A stretch of 64,000 bases of DNA, taken from the NCBI RefSeq assembly GCF_028610625.1, contig NZ_JAQQWU010000010.1, positions 81,758 through 145,757 on the forward strand, written 5' to 3'. Positions 8,376 through 16,610 of the stretch are shown piece by piece. The position numbers were made by a program, and so were the translations under genes. Below the pieces are notes generated by a model that was not told the origin of the DNA, ran no database searches, and was given only the letters and a program-made list of their open reading frames with translations. The DNA comes from Guptibacillus spartinae (lineage in GTDB: Bacteria; Bacillota; Bacilli; Bacillales; Guptibacillaceae). Each line of letters starts with the position of its first letter. Positions within the stretch are counted from its first letter, which is position 1.

Positions 8376-9731
8376 ATGGGAATCAAAAAAGTACTGATCG
8401 CGAATCGCGGCGAAATTGCTGTACGCATTATTCGCGCCTGTCACGAGCTAGATTTAACTGCCGTCGCCGTCTATTCTGAAGCGGATCGCGATGCTCTGCA
8501 TGTGCAATTAGCGGATGAATCTTATTGCATCGGTCCTACGTCTTCTAGTGATAGCTATTTGAACGTCGGAAATATCATGACAATTGCTACGAATAGTGGC
8601 GTGGATGCGATCCATCCAGGCTATGGCTTTCTTGCTGAAAATGCCGACTTTGCGGAGATGTGTGAGGATTGTAACATTGCTTTTATCGGTCCAAGCAAAG
8701 CATCGATTCGTCAAATGGGAATAAAGGATGTAGCAAGAAAGACGATGCAGGATGCGAACGTCCCGGTCGTTCCAGGTTCAAAGGGCATTATTTCAAGTAA
8801 AGAAGAAGCGCTTGAGCTTGCCAACGTAATGGGATTCCCTGTGATTATTAAAGCAACAGCAGGCGGTGGCGGCAAGGGAATTCGCGTAGTAAGAGAAGAA
8901 GAGGAACTAATTAAAGCGATTAACATGACCCAGCAGGAAGCGGAAAAGGCATTTGGTAATCCTGGGGTATATATAGAAAAGTTTATTGAAGATTTTCGTC
9001 ATATTGAAATTCAAGTTCTCGCGGATCTTTATGGCAACGTCATTCATCTCGGAGAACGCGATTGCTCCATCCAAAGACGGATGCAAAAGCTTGTCGAGGA
9101 AACGCCATCTCCTGCTTTAACAAAATCGATTCGATCGGAAATGGGAGAAGCCGCTGTTCGAGCAGCGAAAGCCGTTCATTATGCCGGCGCCGGAACAGTC
9201 GAATTTATCTATGACCAGGACGGAAACTATTATTTTATGGAAATGAATACGCGCATTCAGGTCGAGCATCCTGTTACGGAAATGGTCACGGGTGTTGATT
9301 TAATTAAAGAACAGATTAAAGTGGCTGATGGCGAGCGATTATCCCTCACGCAAAAGGAAGTAGAGATGAGCGGTTGGGCGATCGAGTGCCGCATTAACGC
9401 AGAAGATCCGGATAATGGCTTTATGCCTTCACCCGGAACAGTCGAAACGTATCTCCCACCAGGTGGCTTTGGCGTTCGAGTGGACTCGGCCGTTTATCCA
9501 GGATATGTGATCCCGCCATTCTACGATTCAATGGTTGCAAAGCTCATTACATACGGCGCAACTCGAACAGAAGCGATGCAGCGGATGAAGCGAGCGCTTA
9601 GGGAATTCAAAATCGAAGGCGTGAAAACAACCATTCCGTTCCATCAGAGATTATTTCATCATGAGAAGTTTGTAGAAGGCGATTTTAATACAAAGTTTCT
9701 TGAAATCTATGAACTTAAGGAGATGGTTTAA
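8376..9731 (+). CDS. Biotin carboxylase (AccC-like) of the pxp operon
   Basis: ATP-grasp enzyme of 451 residues, usual AccC length. It loads CO2 from bicarbonate onto the biotin of the carrier protein using ATP. Visible motifs are IANRGEIAVRIIRA at the N-terminus, the glycine-rich ATP loop AGGGGKGIR, the MEMNTRIQVEHPVTE active-site block and ECRINAED. The TAA stop overlaps the ATG of the next gene (TAATG), so the two are translationally coupled. No carboxyltransferase gene is present, so PxpB/PxpC or another protein would have to take the carboxyl group. Confidence 0.94.
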   Translation: MGIKKVLIANRGEIAVRIIRACHELDLTAVAVYSEADRDALHVQLADESYCIGPTSSSDSYLNVGNIMTIATNSGVDAIHPGYGFLAENADFAEMCEDCNIAFIGPSKASIRQMGIKDVARKTMQDANVPVVPGSKGIISSKEEALELANVMGFPVIIKATAGGGGKGIRVVREEEELIKAINMTQQEAEKAFGNPGVYIEKFIEDFRHIEIQVLADLYGNVIHLGERDCSIQRRMQKLVEETPSPALTKSIRSEMGEAAVRAAKAVHYAGAGTVEFIYDQDGNYYFMEMNTRIQVEHPVTEMVTGVDLIKEQIKVADGERLSLTQKEVEMSGWAIECRINAEDPDNGFMPSPGTVETYLPPGGFGVRVDSAVYPGYVIPPFYDSMVAKLITYGATRTEAMQRMKRALREFKIEGVKTTIPFHQRLFHHEKFVEGDFNTKFLEIYELKEMV

Positions 9732-10486
9732 TGGAAACGCCTTATACTCAGCGACGAAAGTATCGCGACAATCTTGAGACCGGGACAACATCAGGCGTCT
9801 GCGATGGCTACTTGCAGGCGAATATGATTACCCTTCCTTCAAAGTACGCTTTCGAGTTTCTCCTATTTTGTCAGCGCAATCCGAAGCCTTGTCCGATCGT
9901 TGATGTCCTTGAAGCGGGTCAGGTTAAGCCTCGCATTGCGGATGCAGATATTCGTACAGATCTTCCAAAATACCGCATTTACAAAAACGGAGAGTTGGAG
10001 AAGGAGACCTTTGATCTTAAGGACATTTGGCAAGATGACTATGTCACTTTTCTATTAGGATGTAGCTTTACGTTCGAAAAAGCGCTCGTAGAACGAGGCA
10101 TTAGCCTTCTTCATCAGGAAATGGGTCTTGTTGTGCCAATGTATCAAACAAACATCCCTTGCGAAGAAGCGGGCCAGTTTAACGGGAATATGGTTGTCAG
10201 CATGAGAGCCATTCGAAAAGAAGAGCTTGATGAGACCATTGCGATTACATCAAAGTTCCCACACGCGCACGGTGCTCCGATTCACGTCGGTCACCCTTCG
10301 GAAATTGGCATTCAGGACATCGAAAAACCGGATTACGGAGAATTCCCTCCTTTTGATGAAGGAGAACGTATCCCTGTGTTTTGGGCGTGTGGGGTCACCC
10401 CTCAGTATGTTGGCTTGAACGTTAAGCCTGAAATGATGATCACCCATGCGCCGGGGCATATGTTGATTACAGATCAAAAAGAATAG
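9731..10486 (+). CDS. ycsI: Putative hydro-lyase YcsI (DUF1445, D-glutamate cyclase-like)
   Basis: A 251-residue DUF1445 protein. Typical blocks are GYLQANMITLPSKYAFEFLLFCQRNPKPCP, here only cited by its core GYLQANM, and LLGCSFTFE, TNIPC and NVKPEMMITHAPGHMLITD near the C-terminus. The mammalian mitochondrial relative DGLUCY converts D-glutamate to 5-oxo-D-proline. That chemistry would feed straight into the 5-oxoprolinase encoded in this operon, which makes a D-glutamate to 5-oxoproline to L-glutamate route plausible. The start is coupled to the accC stop. The operon ends here at a strong terminator. Confidence 0.92.
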   Translation: METPYTQRRKYRDNLETGTTSGVCDGYLQANMITLPSKYAFEFLLFCQRNPKPCPIVDVLEAGQVKPRIADADIRTDLPKYRIYKNGELEKETFDLKDIWQDDYVTFLLGCSFTFEKALVERGISLLHQEMGLVVPMYQTNIPCEEAGQFNGNMVVSMRAIRKEELDETIAITSKFPHAHGAPIHVGHPSEIGIQDIEKPDYGEFPPFDEGERIPVFWACGVTPQYVGLNVKPEMMITHAPGHMLITDQKE

Positions 10487-10492
10487 TACGTG

Positions 10493-10535
10493 AAAGCCGT
10501 TTAGTCGAGGACCGCTTCTGACTGAACGGCTTTTT
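10493..10535 (+). terminator. Terminator of the pyroglutamate operon
   Basis: Fourteen-base-pair stem (AAAGCCGTTTAGTC / GACTGAACGGCTTT, two wobble pairs) with a 13-base loop and a T run. Confidence 0.9.
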
Positions 10536-10615
10536 CTGTCCAGAATAAATGATTAGAGACATATGATAAAATGAAAGGTATAACCGTGTTGAGTTAAGTA
10601 GGAGGATGATACATC

Positions 10616-10810
10616 ATGACAATCGTAAGCTTCTTACTTATTGCCTGGATTTTAAGCTGGTTTAAGTTTGAGCAGCTATTTATTCAAGCGTTTCAAGAGC
10701 TTTTTAATAAAACAATCACAAAAGCAAGCTATTATTTTATTTTCTTTTGTATCGGTGCACTTGGAGATATTGTGCTTCTTTTGAATGGAACGTTTTACGA
10801 TAAGCTGTAA
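10616..10810 (+). CDS. Small membrane protein, unknown function
   Basis: Sixty-four residues with two predicted membrane segments (about 3-17 and 38-57) and a charged, aromatic middle part (SWFKFEQLFIQAF). AGGAGG precedes the ATG and a terminator follows, so it is a single-gene unit. I do not recognise a family. Confidence that it is a real gene comes from the ribosome site, codon pattern and the flanking terminators. Confidence 0.65.
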   Translation: MTIVSFLLIAWILSWFKFEQLFIQAFQELFNKTITKASYYFIFFCIGALGDIVLLLNGTFYDKL

Positions 10811-10815
10811 TGGTG

Positions 10816-10847
10816 AAAAGGCTGAAGTTGAATCTTTAGCCTTTTTT
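10816..10847 (+). terminator. Terminator after small membrane gene
   Basis: AAAAGGCT / AGCCTTTT stem followed by T residues. Confidence 0.8.
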
Positions 10848-10945
10848 TGCGTTAACCGATGAATCATTATCAAAAACAGATGACAAAATCTACCGGAAGT
10901 GAAAAAATGAAAATAGATGCTGAGCGAAAGAGAGGCGGCTAAAAA

Positions 10946-11326
10946 ATGAAGAAAGCAAATCGACTGTCAGTGCTTTTATTTAGTTTTACGTTATTGAGCT
11001 TAGGTGTGATGGCTTACTTGATGTATTGGAATGATACTTATCTTTATGCACCAGTAGTGATTATTGGGTGTTTAGCTTACTTTTTTTTGTCCATTCTGTA
11101 CTTCATTCTGATGGCGGTATGGAATACGAGAAAGCTACACAAGCACGAACGGAAGGAGCGAATCGGTGTGTTGATTAAATATTTTGCCGGACTGAGCGCA
11201 ATTCACATGCTCGTCTCATTACTCACTTCTTCCAGCATTGACGGGTATCAGTTATTTACTTCCTTTGGTCTAGCAGCTGGAATTGCGTTTAGCGATTTGA
11301 TTTTTCAGAAGAGAAGGTCTTTCTGA
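10946..11326 (+). CDS. Four-helix membrane protein, unknown function
   Basis: A 126-residue protein with four membrane segments (about 6-26, 31-57, 72-90, 97-118) and a basic cytoplasmic loop in the middle (RKLHKHERKERI). The start ATG follows a weak GAGGCGG. It stands alone between a terminator and the GNAT gene 26 bases downstream, with which it could share a transcript. No family recognised. Confidence 0.7.
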   Translation: MKKANRLSVLLFSFTLLSLGVMAYLMYWNDTYLYAPVVIIGCLAYFFLSILYFILMAVWNTRKLHKHERKERIGVLIKYFAGLSAIHMLVSLLTSSSIDGYQLFTSFGLAAGIAFSDLIFQKRRSF

Positions 11327-11352
11327 ACCATATTTTAACGGGAGTTGAGTAA

Positions 11353-11841
11353 ATGAATGTAACGCTACGTCTGATTAAAAAAGAGGATCTTCCGCTCATT
11401 CAACATTACCTATCCATAGAGGACGTTTCGAGAATGACAAATGTACCCGAACCATATCCACCAACTGGAGCGAAAGAGTGGTTTGAGATTGTTTCGGAAG
11501 CACATCAGGCAGAGCGCCACTATCCCTTCGCAATCGTAGTAGATGGAGAATTCGCAGGAAGCATTTCCGTTAGACGTGAACAGGATGGTAAAGGTGCAAT
11601 CGATTATTGGGTAGCCCCACCGTTCTGGAAGAAAGGGATTGGAACAAAAGCTGCGAAACAAGCGGTAAACTTTGGTAGACATGAGTTAGGATTTAAATCG
11701 TTTGAAACGTGCTGTCTAATTGAAAATAGAAGCTCTGCTCTTCTTCTGGAGAGGGTTGGTTTTCAGAAAGGCGAGGAATTTCAAATTGAAAGCGGAGAGA
11801 AACATGAAGGGAAAATAGCGAGGATGTATTATTTGAATTGA
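11353..11841 (+). CDS. GNAT-family N-acetyltransferase
   Basis: A 162-residue GNAT protein of the RimJ/RimL type. It opens with the usual LRLIKKEDLPLIQHYL strand-helix. The acetyl-CoA loop is in PPFWKKGIGTKAAKQAV and the C-terminal block reads ENRSSALLLERVGFQKGE. Members of this branch acetylate protein N-termini or small amines using acetyl-CoA; the substrate here is unknown. The ATG has GGGAG ten bases upstream. Confidence 0.88.
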   Translation: MNVTLRLIKKEDLPLIQHYLSIEDVSRMTNVPEPYPPTGAKEWFEIVSEAHQAERHYPFAIVVDGEFAGSISVRREQDGKGAIDYWVAPPFWKKGIGTKAAKQAVNFGRHELGFKSFETCCLIENRSSALLLERVGFQKGEEFQIESGEKHEGKIARMYYLN

Positions 11842-11916
11842 GGGATTAGTAGTCGTCTACTGTTATTTTGGCATCATTGTGGAATTCACAAAAAACATAA
11901 AAGGAAGTGTGTAGTC

Positions 11917-12462
11917 GTGGATAATGAAAGTAAAATTACTATTTACCCTTTAAATAAGGAGTTAATAGAGGATATCAATAAAACAAATGATTATTTTAAG
12001 TTATATGGTAGAGTTGTCCCCAGTTTACAATCAGGAAAATGGTCTTATAAAGAGGTCCTTTTTGATGAAGTAAGAGAAACACGTTTTCCAGATGACGAAC
12101 TTGATTGGAGTCAGTACATAAACCGTGATAATAAAACGATGTTTTTAGCATATATGAATAATACTTGCATAGGACAAATTAGAATCATTAAGGATTGGAA
12201 TCGTTTTTGTTATATTGAAAACATTGCTACTAAAAATCAGTATCGAGGCATTGGAGTCGGAAAGTTGCTCTTAAATAAAGCGGAAGAGTGGGCAAAACAA
12301 AGAAAATTGATTGGAATGTCCTTGGAAGCACAAGATGATAATCTTGGTGCATGCAGATTTTATGAGAAACAAGGATTTATACTAGGTGGAGTTGACACAC
12401 TAAAGCAGTCATCTAATCCTAATATTGGAACCACTTTATATTGGTATAAGTTATTCAAATAA
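11917..12462 (+). CDS. Streptothricin N-acetyltransferase-like GNAT protein
   Basis: A 181-residue GNAT protein. The order of motifs matches the streptothricin acetyltransferases (Sat-4, SatA/YyaR): an N-terminal FKLYGRVVPSLQSGKWSY block, then WNRFCYIENIATKNQYRG with the acetyl-CoA loop QYRGIGVGKLLL, then GMSLEAQDDNLGACRFYEKQ (shown in part) and a C-terminal tyrosine/tryptophan-rich end. Family function is transfer of an acetyl group to the beta-lysine of streptothricin. The start is GTG with AAGGAAG upstream. Codon use is AT-rich compared with its left neighbours. Whether this copy gives resistance cannot be told. Confidence 0.82.
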   Translation: MDNESKITIYPLNKELIEDINKTNDYFKLYGRVVPSLQSGKWSYKEVLFDEVRETRFPDDELDWSQYINRDNKTMFLAYMNNTCIGQIRIIKDWNRFCYIENIATKNQYRGIGVGKLLLNKAEEWAKQRKLIGMSLEAQDDNLGACRFYEKQGFILGGVDTLKQSSNPNIGTTLYWYKLFK

Positions 12463-12704
12463 TGGTGTGCTTTTGTGGTATAAGAATTAGAATTAATTAT
12501 TGTTCTTTGGTCAAACCGTACGAAGTTTTTGATAAGTCGCATATTAGTTAATAAAACGGAGGATTTTCTTCTTAAATGTTTAGCGCTAATAAATTTATGG
12601 GAATATAATCTCAACGAAGCCTACCATTAAATTATTGTTAGGCTACCGAAACCCCGGTGAAAAATAGTGTTTACATTTGCATATAAATGATAGGAGCGAA
12701 TATG

Positions 12705-13494
12705 ATGGCAGATCGAAAATTTGTAATGATTACAGGTTCAACATCCGGTTTGGGCTTTGAGTTAGCAAAATTATTTGCGAACGATGGTTATGATGTGGCG
12801 ATGTCTGGATCTAGTGAGAACATTTATAACTCAGCCAAAGAAATTGAAAAATCAGGAGTAGAAGCTTACCCTTTTCAAGCTGATGCCTCAACGTATGAAG
12901 GGGTAGAAGCCTTTTGGAAGTTTGTAAAAAGCAAGAATAGAAAGCTAGATTCAGCTGTATTGAATGTTGGAATGAGTATTGGTGGTTCATTCTTAGATAA
13001 TGATTTAAAAGAAGAGTTGAAATTAATTGATCTTAATATAAAAGGAACTGTACATATGGCGAAGCGTGTCGTTCGAGATATGGTCCCGAATAAAGAGGGA
13101 GATATTCTAATTGTTTCTTCTGTCTCTGCGACTTTACCGACACCTTATGAAACGGTATATGGTCCTTCTAAAGCATTCGGGTTTATGTTTGCAGAAAGAA
13201 GCTTTGAGAGAAGAGTTAAGTGAAACAGGCGTGAATGTAACAGCCATGCTTCCTGGTGCGACCAATACTAATTTTCATCTTAATGCTGGCATGGATTCTA
13301 CTTACTTTGGGGACGAAAAGAACAAAAATGATAAAGAATTAGTAGCAAAACAGGGGTATGAAGCTTTAAAGAATAAGCTAGATCACGTAGTTTGTGGTGA
13401 TGAAGCTACGAAAAAAGAAGCAGAAGACAATAAAACAACACCTGAAGATGTAAAAGCGTCGAGACATGCTAAAAAAGCCAAGCCTCAACAGTAA
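12705..13494 (+). pseudogene. Short-chain dehydrogenase/reductase, frameshifted
   Basis: The 5' part encodes a typical SDR: TGSTSGLG cofactor loop, NVGMS, catalytic YGPSK and the SSVSA serine. After GFMFAE at about 13195 the frame runs into a stop at 13221. The matching continuation (EALREELSETGVNVTAMLPG) lies in another frame and runs to 13494. Joined, the two halves give about 260 residues, the normal length. The break sits in an A/G-rich run (GCAGAAAGAAGC). The ATG at 12705 has AGGAG eight bases upstream. Either the gene is inactivated or there is a sequencing error; the rest of both halves looks under coding constraint. Confidence 0.85.
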
Positions 13495-13510
13495 TTTTCT
13501 AATCTCCCTA

Positions 13511-13546
13511 AAGAAGGAGCTTATCTAATCAGATAGGCTCCTTCTT
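13511..13546 (+). terminator. Long hairpin terminator after the SDR gene
   Basis: Sixteen-base-pair stem (AAGAAGGAGC plus TTATCT against AGATAG plus GCTCCTTCTT) with loop AATC. Its GGAGCTTATC arm recurs in the hairpins at 17122-17148 and 63472-63499. Confidence 0.8.
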
Positions 13547-13561
13547 AATTGTCATCAAAGA

Positions 13562-13590
13562 TTGAGGTATGATGTGTTTTTTGAAATAAT
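13562..13590 (+). promoter_or_regulatory. Promoter-like block shared with 16146 and 63517
   Basis: TTGAGG (13562-13567), a 17-base spacer, then AATAAT (13585-13590) followed by TGGTAC. The 3' half TTTTTTGAAATAATTGGTAC is almost identical to blocks upstream of two other small membrane-protein genes in this window. The next start codon is 60 bases downstream. Confidence 0.55.
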
Positions 13591-13650
13591 TGGTACTAAG
13601 GTTTTGGGAAGATAGTTTTGGGCGATTGAGTGGAAAGGGAGCTGAGCTTA

Positions 13651-13857
13651 ATGGAAAAACTCCTAGGTAAACTAGTCTATTTACTCATTACTAGTTTGAT
13701 CTTATACGGATTCTTTAAGATGATTCAATTCATTTACAATAAATATATACCTTACAGTTTTGCTACAGATGCAGTCGGCGTCATCGTATTTGTCATTATT
13801 TGCATTCCTCTTTCACTAGTCATCAGCCATAACTTATTAAAGGCAGCAAGGAAATAA
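13651..13857 (+). CDS. Small two-helix membrane protein, unknown function
   Basis: Sixty-eight residues from the ATG at 13651. This start is chosen over the upstream GTG because AGGGAG lies nine bases before it. Two membrane segments (about 7-25 and 42-60) flank a short basic/tyrosine loop. It follows the conserved promoter-like block at 13562. No family recognised. Two other small membrane proteins (16242, 63615) share the promoter-like block but not obvious sequence. Confidence 0.65.
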   Translation: MEKLLGKLVYLLITSLILYGFFKMIQFIYNKYIPYSFATDAVGVIVFVIICIPLSLVISHNLLKAARK

Positions 13858-14142
13858 TCGTAACAAGGTGAAAAGATTTCTGTAAATGTAGGAAGAACCA
13901 TGTGAATATTGAAGTTCTAGTAGAGGGATTGATTGGCAGCTGAGCCTTGGAAACTATAACTCATTCATTCCGAATGGCGATTGAGTGTGATAGCTTTAGC
14001 GGCATTTAGCGGGGGAAGTACAGGAAGTCAACTCGTGTTTCTTAAAGAGGTGCCCTATCTCCCACCTGATTATGATGAATGGTGATGGCTAATGTCATGT
14101 ATGTGCTCTATAAGAGAAGGAAGAAAGGCAGGGCGGAAAACA
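13858..14142 (+). other. Gene-poor stretch with a possible gene remnant
   Basis: No complete gene with a ribosome site is seen. A 41-codon open stretch at 13960-14085 lacks a credible start but reads SEWRLSVIALAAFSGGSTGS and ends in a tyrosine/proline-rich tail. Its SEWRLSVI resembles SEWRISVI of the small membrane protein at 15412, so it may be a decayed copy. Confidence 0.3.
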
Positions 14143-14709
14143 ATGATCATGGATAAGTTCCTACTGTACTGGGAGAATAACTTATTTAAGCCAATGAGAA
14201 TAGGTAGTGATAAACAGAAGCAAGCATTTAAAGCAATAGAAGAACTGGGAATTTTAAACGAATTAGAGCCCTACCATCCAACATTGTGTGGCACCATCCC
14301 ACTTGGTGTCGATGTCGAGGGCTCCGATTTGGACATGATTATGGAGGTCATGAATTTAGATGAATTCGAACATAAATTAAAAGCTTTGTATGGAAATAAA
14401 CAGAATTTCAAAATGAAGCGAACCACGATAAGAGATAAAGAGGTTGTTAAAGCGAAGTTTGTTTTCAATGATTTTGAATTTGAGTTATTAGGCCAAAACG
14501 AGCCTGTCCATCATCAGAACGCCTATCTTCATATGATGATTGAATTTCAGTTGCTTCAAATGTTTCCTGACCTGCAACCAAAAGTATTAGCTCTTAGAAA
14601 ACAAGGTTACAAAACTGAACCAGCATTTTGTAAGATACTCGAAATTACTGGAGATTCATATAGTGGGCTAATCCACTATGGAAGGAAAATGAAATGGGAT
14701 CAAAAATGA
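14143..14709 (+). CDS. DUF4269 nucleotidyltransferase-like protein
   Basis: A 188-residue protein from the ATG at 14143; an in-frame start 17 codons earlier lacks a ribosome site. The block CGTIPLGVDVEGSDLDMIMEV (shown as GTIPLGVDVEGSDLDMI) is the hallmark of DUF4269, which resembles minimal nucleotidyltransferases (G-S ... D-x-D). Histidine-rich VHHQNAYLHM is also typical. The biochemical role of the family is unknown to me. It is followed 59 bases later by a peptidase E-like gene. Confidence 0.8.
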   Translation: MIMDKFLLYWENNLFKPMRIGSDKQKQAFKAIEELGILNELEPYHPTLCGTIPLGVDVEGSDLDMIMEVMNLDEFEHKLKALYGNKQNFKMKRTTIRDKEVVKAKFVFNDFEFELLGQNEPVHHQNAYLHMMIEFQLLQMFPDLQPKVLALRKQGYKTEPAFCKILEITGDSYSGLIHYGRKMKWDQK

Positions 14710-14768
14710 ATTGAAAGAATGGATCTGGAATAAATGATTACATCCAACACTTGGCTACGGAGGCACAT

Positions 14769-15425
14769 ATGAAAACTCATTATTATTTAGGTTGGTTTAC
14801 CAATTTCTTTCCAAAGAAACTGAGCGAGGTGTTACAGGAGGAGCTAACGGATAGGAAATCGCTTGTTATGATTAGCTCGAATCCTTCTATGTATGAAGAA
14901 GTGGGGGCTACTGAACGCTCGTGGCTTGATCAGGCTGGTCTCTTTTTTGAAGAATATCACTTAATAAATGATCGTGTACAGAAGGGAGAGGCTCTAGCGA
15001 AAATTGAAAATGCTTCCGTCCTTTTCTTATTAGGTGGAGATACCATGAAACAAAATGATTTTTTGATGCGCTATGAATTATCGCAAGCAATAAAAGAAAG
15101 CAATGCCGTTGTGATGGGAGCAAGTGCGGGTGCAATCAATATGTCCACTAAATGGCTATGCTCGAAAACCTTCGGATATGAAGTGGACCAGAGCTCAGTT
15201 TATGACGGAGTCGGTCTTGATGATTTTTCGATCTTATCTCATTTTGACCTTGAAAATAATCTTGATGGGGTTCAAAGCGAGTTTTCTCTCTTATCGGAAG
15301 AAATGAATATTTATGCCTCGAACAAAGATTGTGCTGTACGTGTCAAGGGAGACAAGATTGATATTTTGGGAGATGTTTTTTTAATTTCTCATTCAACGAT
15401 TCGGAAATTGGATGAGACGCTCTGA
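14769..15425 (+). CDS. Peptidase E-like (S51/DJ-1 superfamily) protein
   Basis: A 218-residue member of the Type 1 glutamine amidotransferase-like S51 family. It contains LFLLGGDTMKQ, the nucleophile elbow GASAGAINM with the catalytic serine, and a following LSHFDLENN block where the histidine of the S51 charge relay is expected. Relatives cleave Asp-X dipeptides; this one may have another small-peptide substrate. The ATG at 14769 is chosen over the TTG at 14751 because CGGAGG lies five bases upstream. The 3' end overlaps the next small gene. Confidence 0.82.
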   Translation: MKTHYYLGWFTNFFPKKLSEVLQEELTDRKSLVMISSNPSMYEEVGATERSWLDQAGLFFEEYHLINDRVQKGEALAKIENASVLFLLGGDTMKQNDFLMRYELSQAIKESNAVVMGASAGAINMSTKWLCSKTFGYEVDQSSVYDGVGLDDFSILSHFDLENNLDGVQSEFSLLSEEMNIYASNKDCAVRVKGDKIDILGDVFLISHSTIRKLDETL

Positions 15426-15597
15426 GTGGCGTATCAGTGTGATCCTCCTCGGTGGACTTCTTGGGACGTTTAGTACGATTTCATTCCTTCGACATGAATT
15501 GAACCTGACATACGCATTAGGATACCTGGCCGTTTGGGTATTCGTCTTGATTGGTAATGCGATTTACGTGATTTATAAAAAAAATAAAAACGGTTAG
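15412..15597 (+). CDS. Small two-helix membrane protein
   Basis: Sixty-one residues with two membrane segments (about 9-27 and 35-54) and a lysine-rich tail. The ATG overlaps the end of the peptidase E-like gene by 14 bases, so coupled translation is possible; there is no strong ribosome site of its own. Its N-terminus SEWRISVILLGG resembles a gene remnant at 13960-14085. Function unknown. Confidence 0.55.
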   Translation: MRRSEWRISVILLGGLLGTFSTISFLRHELNLTYALGYLAVWVFVLIGNAIYVIYKKNKNG

Positions 15598-15688
15598 AAC
15601 AAGAACCATCCTTCAGATAAGTTGTACCGAATAGAATGTCCGAACACCCCCCTTCATAGACTTAGAGAAAAGAAGGGAAGTGATCCTA

Positions 15689-16051
15689 ATGTTTGGATGG
15701 AGTGCGGTTGTTGTAGCTGCAGCGTTTGTCATTCTCGTTGTCTATTTGATTCTGACGTTACGAAAAGTGATGGCAACACTGGCTGAAACGAAAGAAACGC
15801 TGTCAGGTGTCCGACATTCAGTTAATGGCATTACAGAAGAAGCGGAGGAACTGATTCATACCGCTAATCAAATTTCGGATGATGTGAAAGGGAAAATGGA
15901 AGCTGTTGATCCATTAATCGAGTCTGCTCATGATGTGGGGGATATGATACATGATGTCACGAGCAACATAAAACGAACGGCTTTACAGAAGAGTAGTCGG
16001 AAAACCATTCGTACTCAAGAAAGCAAGCCGGTGCAAGTGAGAGTGAAGTAA
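15689..16051 (+). CDS. DUF948 protein (YtxG-like)
   Basis: A 120-residue protein from ATG 15689; an upstream GTG at 15680 lies too close to AAGGGAAG. One N-terminal membrane helix (about 4-25) is followed by a long amphipathic helical region that repeats the DUF948 pattern (VRHSVNGITEEAEELIHTANQ, cited in part). DUF948 proteins such as YtxG are small, membrane-anchored and often linked to general stress in Bacillus. A terminator follows. I did not find a convincing sigma-B promoter. Confidence 0.82.
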   Translation: MFGWSAVVVAAAFVILVVYLILTLRKVMATLAETKETLSGVRHSVNGITEEAEELIHTANQISDDVKGKMEAVDPLIESAHDVGDMIHDVTSNIKRTALQKSSRKTIRTQESKPVQVRVK

Positions 16052-16100
16052 AGAAAGAGGCGCTTCCTTGACAATCGAAGGTTTCCTAATCTATTAGCAA

Positions 16101-16124
16101 AAAGAAGCCTGCGGGCTTCTTTTT
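16101..16124 (+). terminator. Terminator after DUF948 gene
   Basis: AAAGAAGCC / GGCTTCTTT stem, loop TGCG, then T residues. Confidence 0.9.
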
Positions 16125-16145
16125 TGAGTTGGGAAGAAAAGAGGA

Positions 16146-16174
16146 TTGAGTTATCTGTCTTATTTTGGAATAAT
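16146..16174 (+). promoter_or_regulatory. Promoter-like block, second copy
   Basis: TTGAGT (16146-16151), 17-base spacer, AATAAT (16169-16174) followed by TGGTAC. It matches the blocks at 13562 and 63517, with identical spacing, and lies 67 bases before the next start codon. Confidence 0.55.
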
Positions 16175-16241
16175 TGGTACAAAAGCATTGTAGATTGTGA
16201 TGATCATTAATCTCAAATTAGAGGGGGCATAGAGCACAGCC

Positions 16242-16472
16242 ATGTACACTTTACTTTGGATGGTAATAATTTTCTCAACAATTGGACTGATGATCCTTGT
16301 GTCTTTGAAGAAAAGGATGGAAAGTAAGCTAGCATTTATAAGAGCAGCTGGTGAAACTGAAGAAAGTGCCCGAGCGAGTCGGTCTATTATTTTATGGATC
16401 TGGAGTGCAGTAGCATGGGGAATCGTGAGTATGAGTCTTATTTCTTGGTGGTTTAATCACTATTTTGGATAA
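16242..16472 (+). CDS. Small two-helix membrane protein
   Basis: Seventy-six residues with a helix at about 3-21, a charged middle (RAAGETEESARASR) and a tryptophan-rich second helix at about 48-70. A GAGGGGG lies 13 bases upstream of the ATG, somewhat far. It is preceded by the shared promoter-like block. No known family. Confidence 0.6.
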   Translation: MYTLLWMVIIFSTIGLMILVSLKKRMESKLAFIRAAGETEESARASRSIILWIWSAVAWGIVSMSLISWWFNHYFG

Positions 16473-16610
16473 CCGTGGTTTGAGCATATTATGACATTTA
16501 CTAGGTTTAAGAGTGATTAACCAACGAATTAAGTTGAATGTCATGCATTTCTGGAACCAAACAGCGATCTAACTCGTAAGTCATAAAAAAGACAAACGGG
16601 AGGCATTGGT

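Noticed and set aside
12600..12660. AGCCTA / TAGGCT hairpin before the SDR gene
   Set aside because: Six-base stem with a long loop and no T run; too weak to call.
15600..15680. Sigma-B promoter for the DUF948 gene
   Set aside because: Looked for GTTT-N(12-15)-GGGWAW because YtxG is stress-linked; no adequate match was found.
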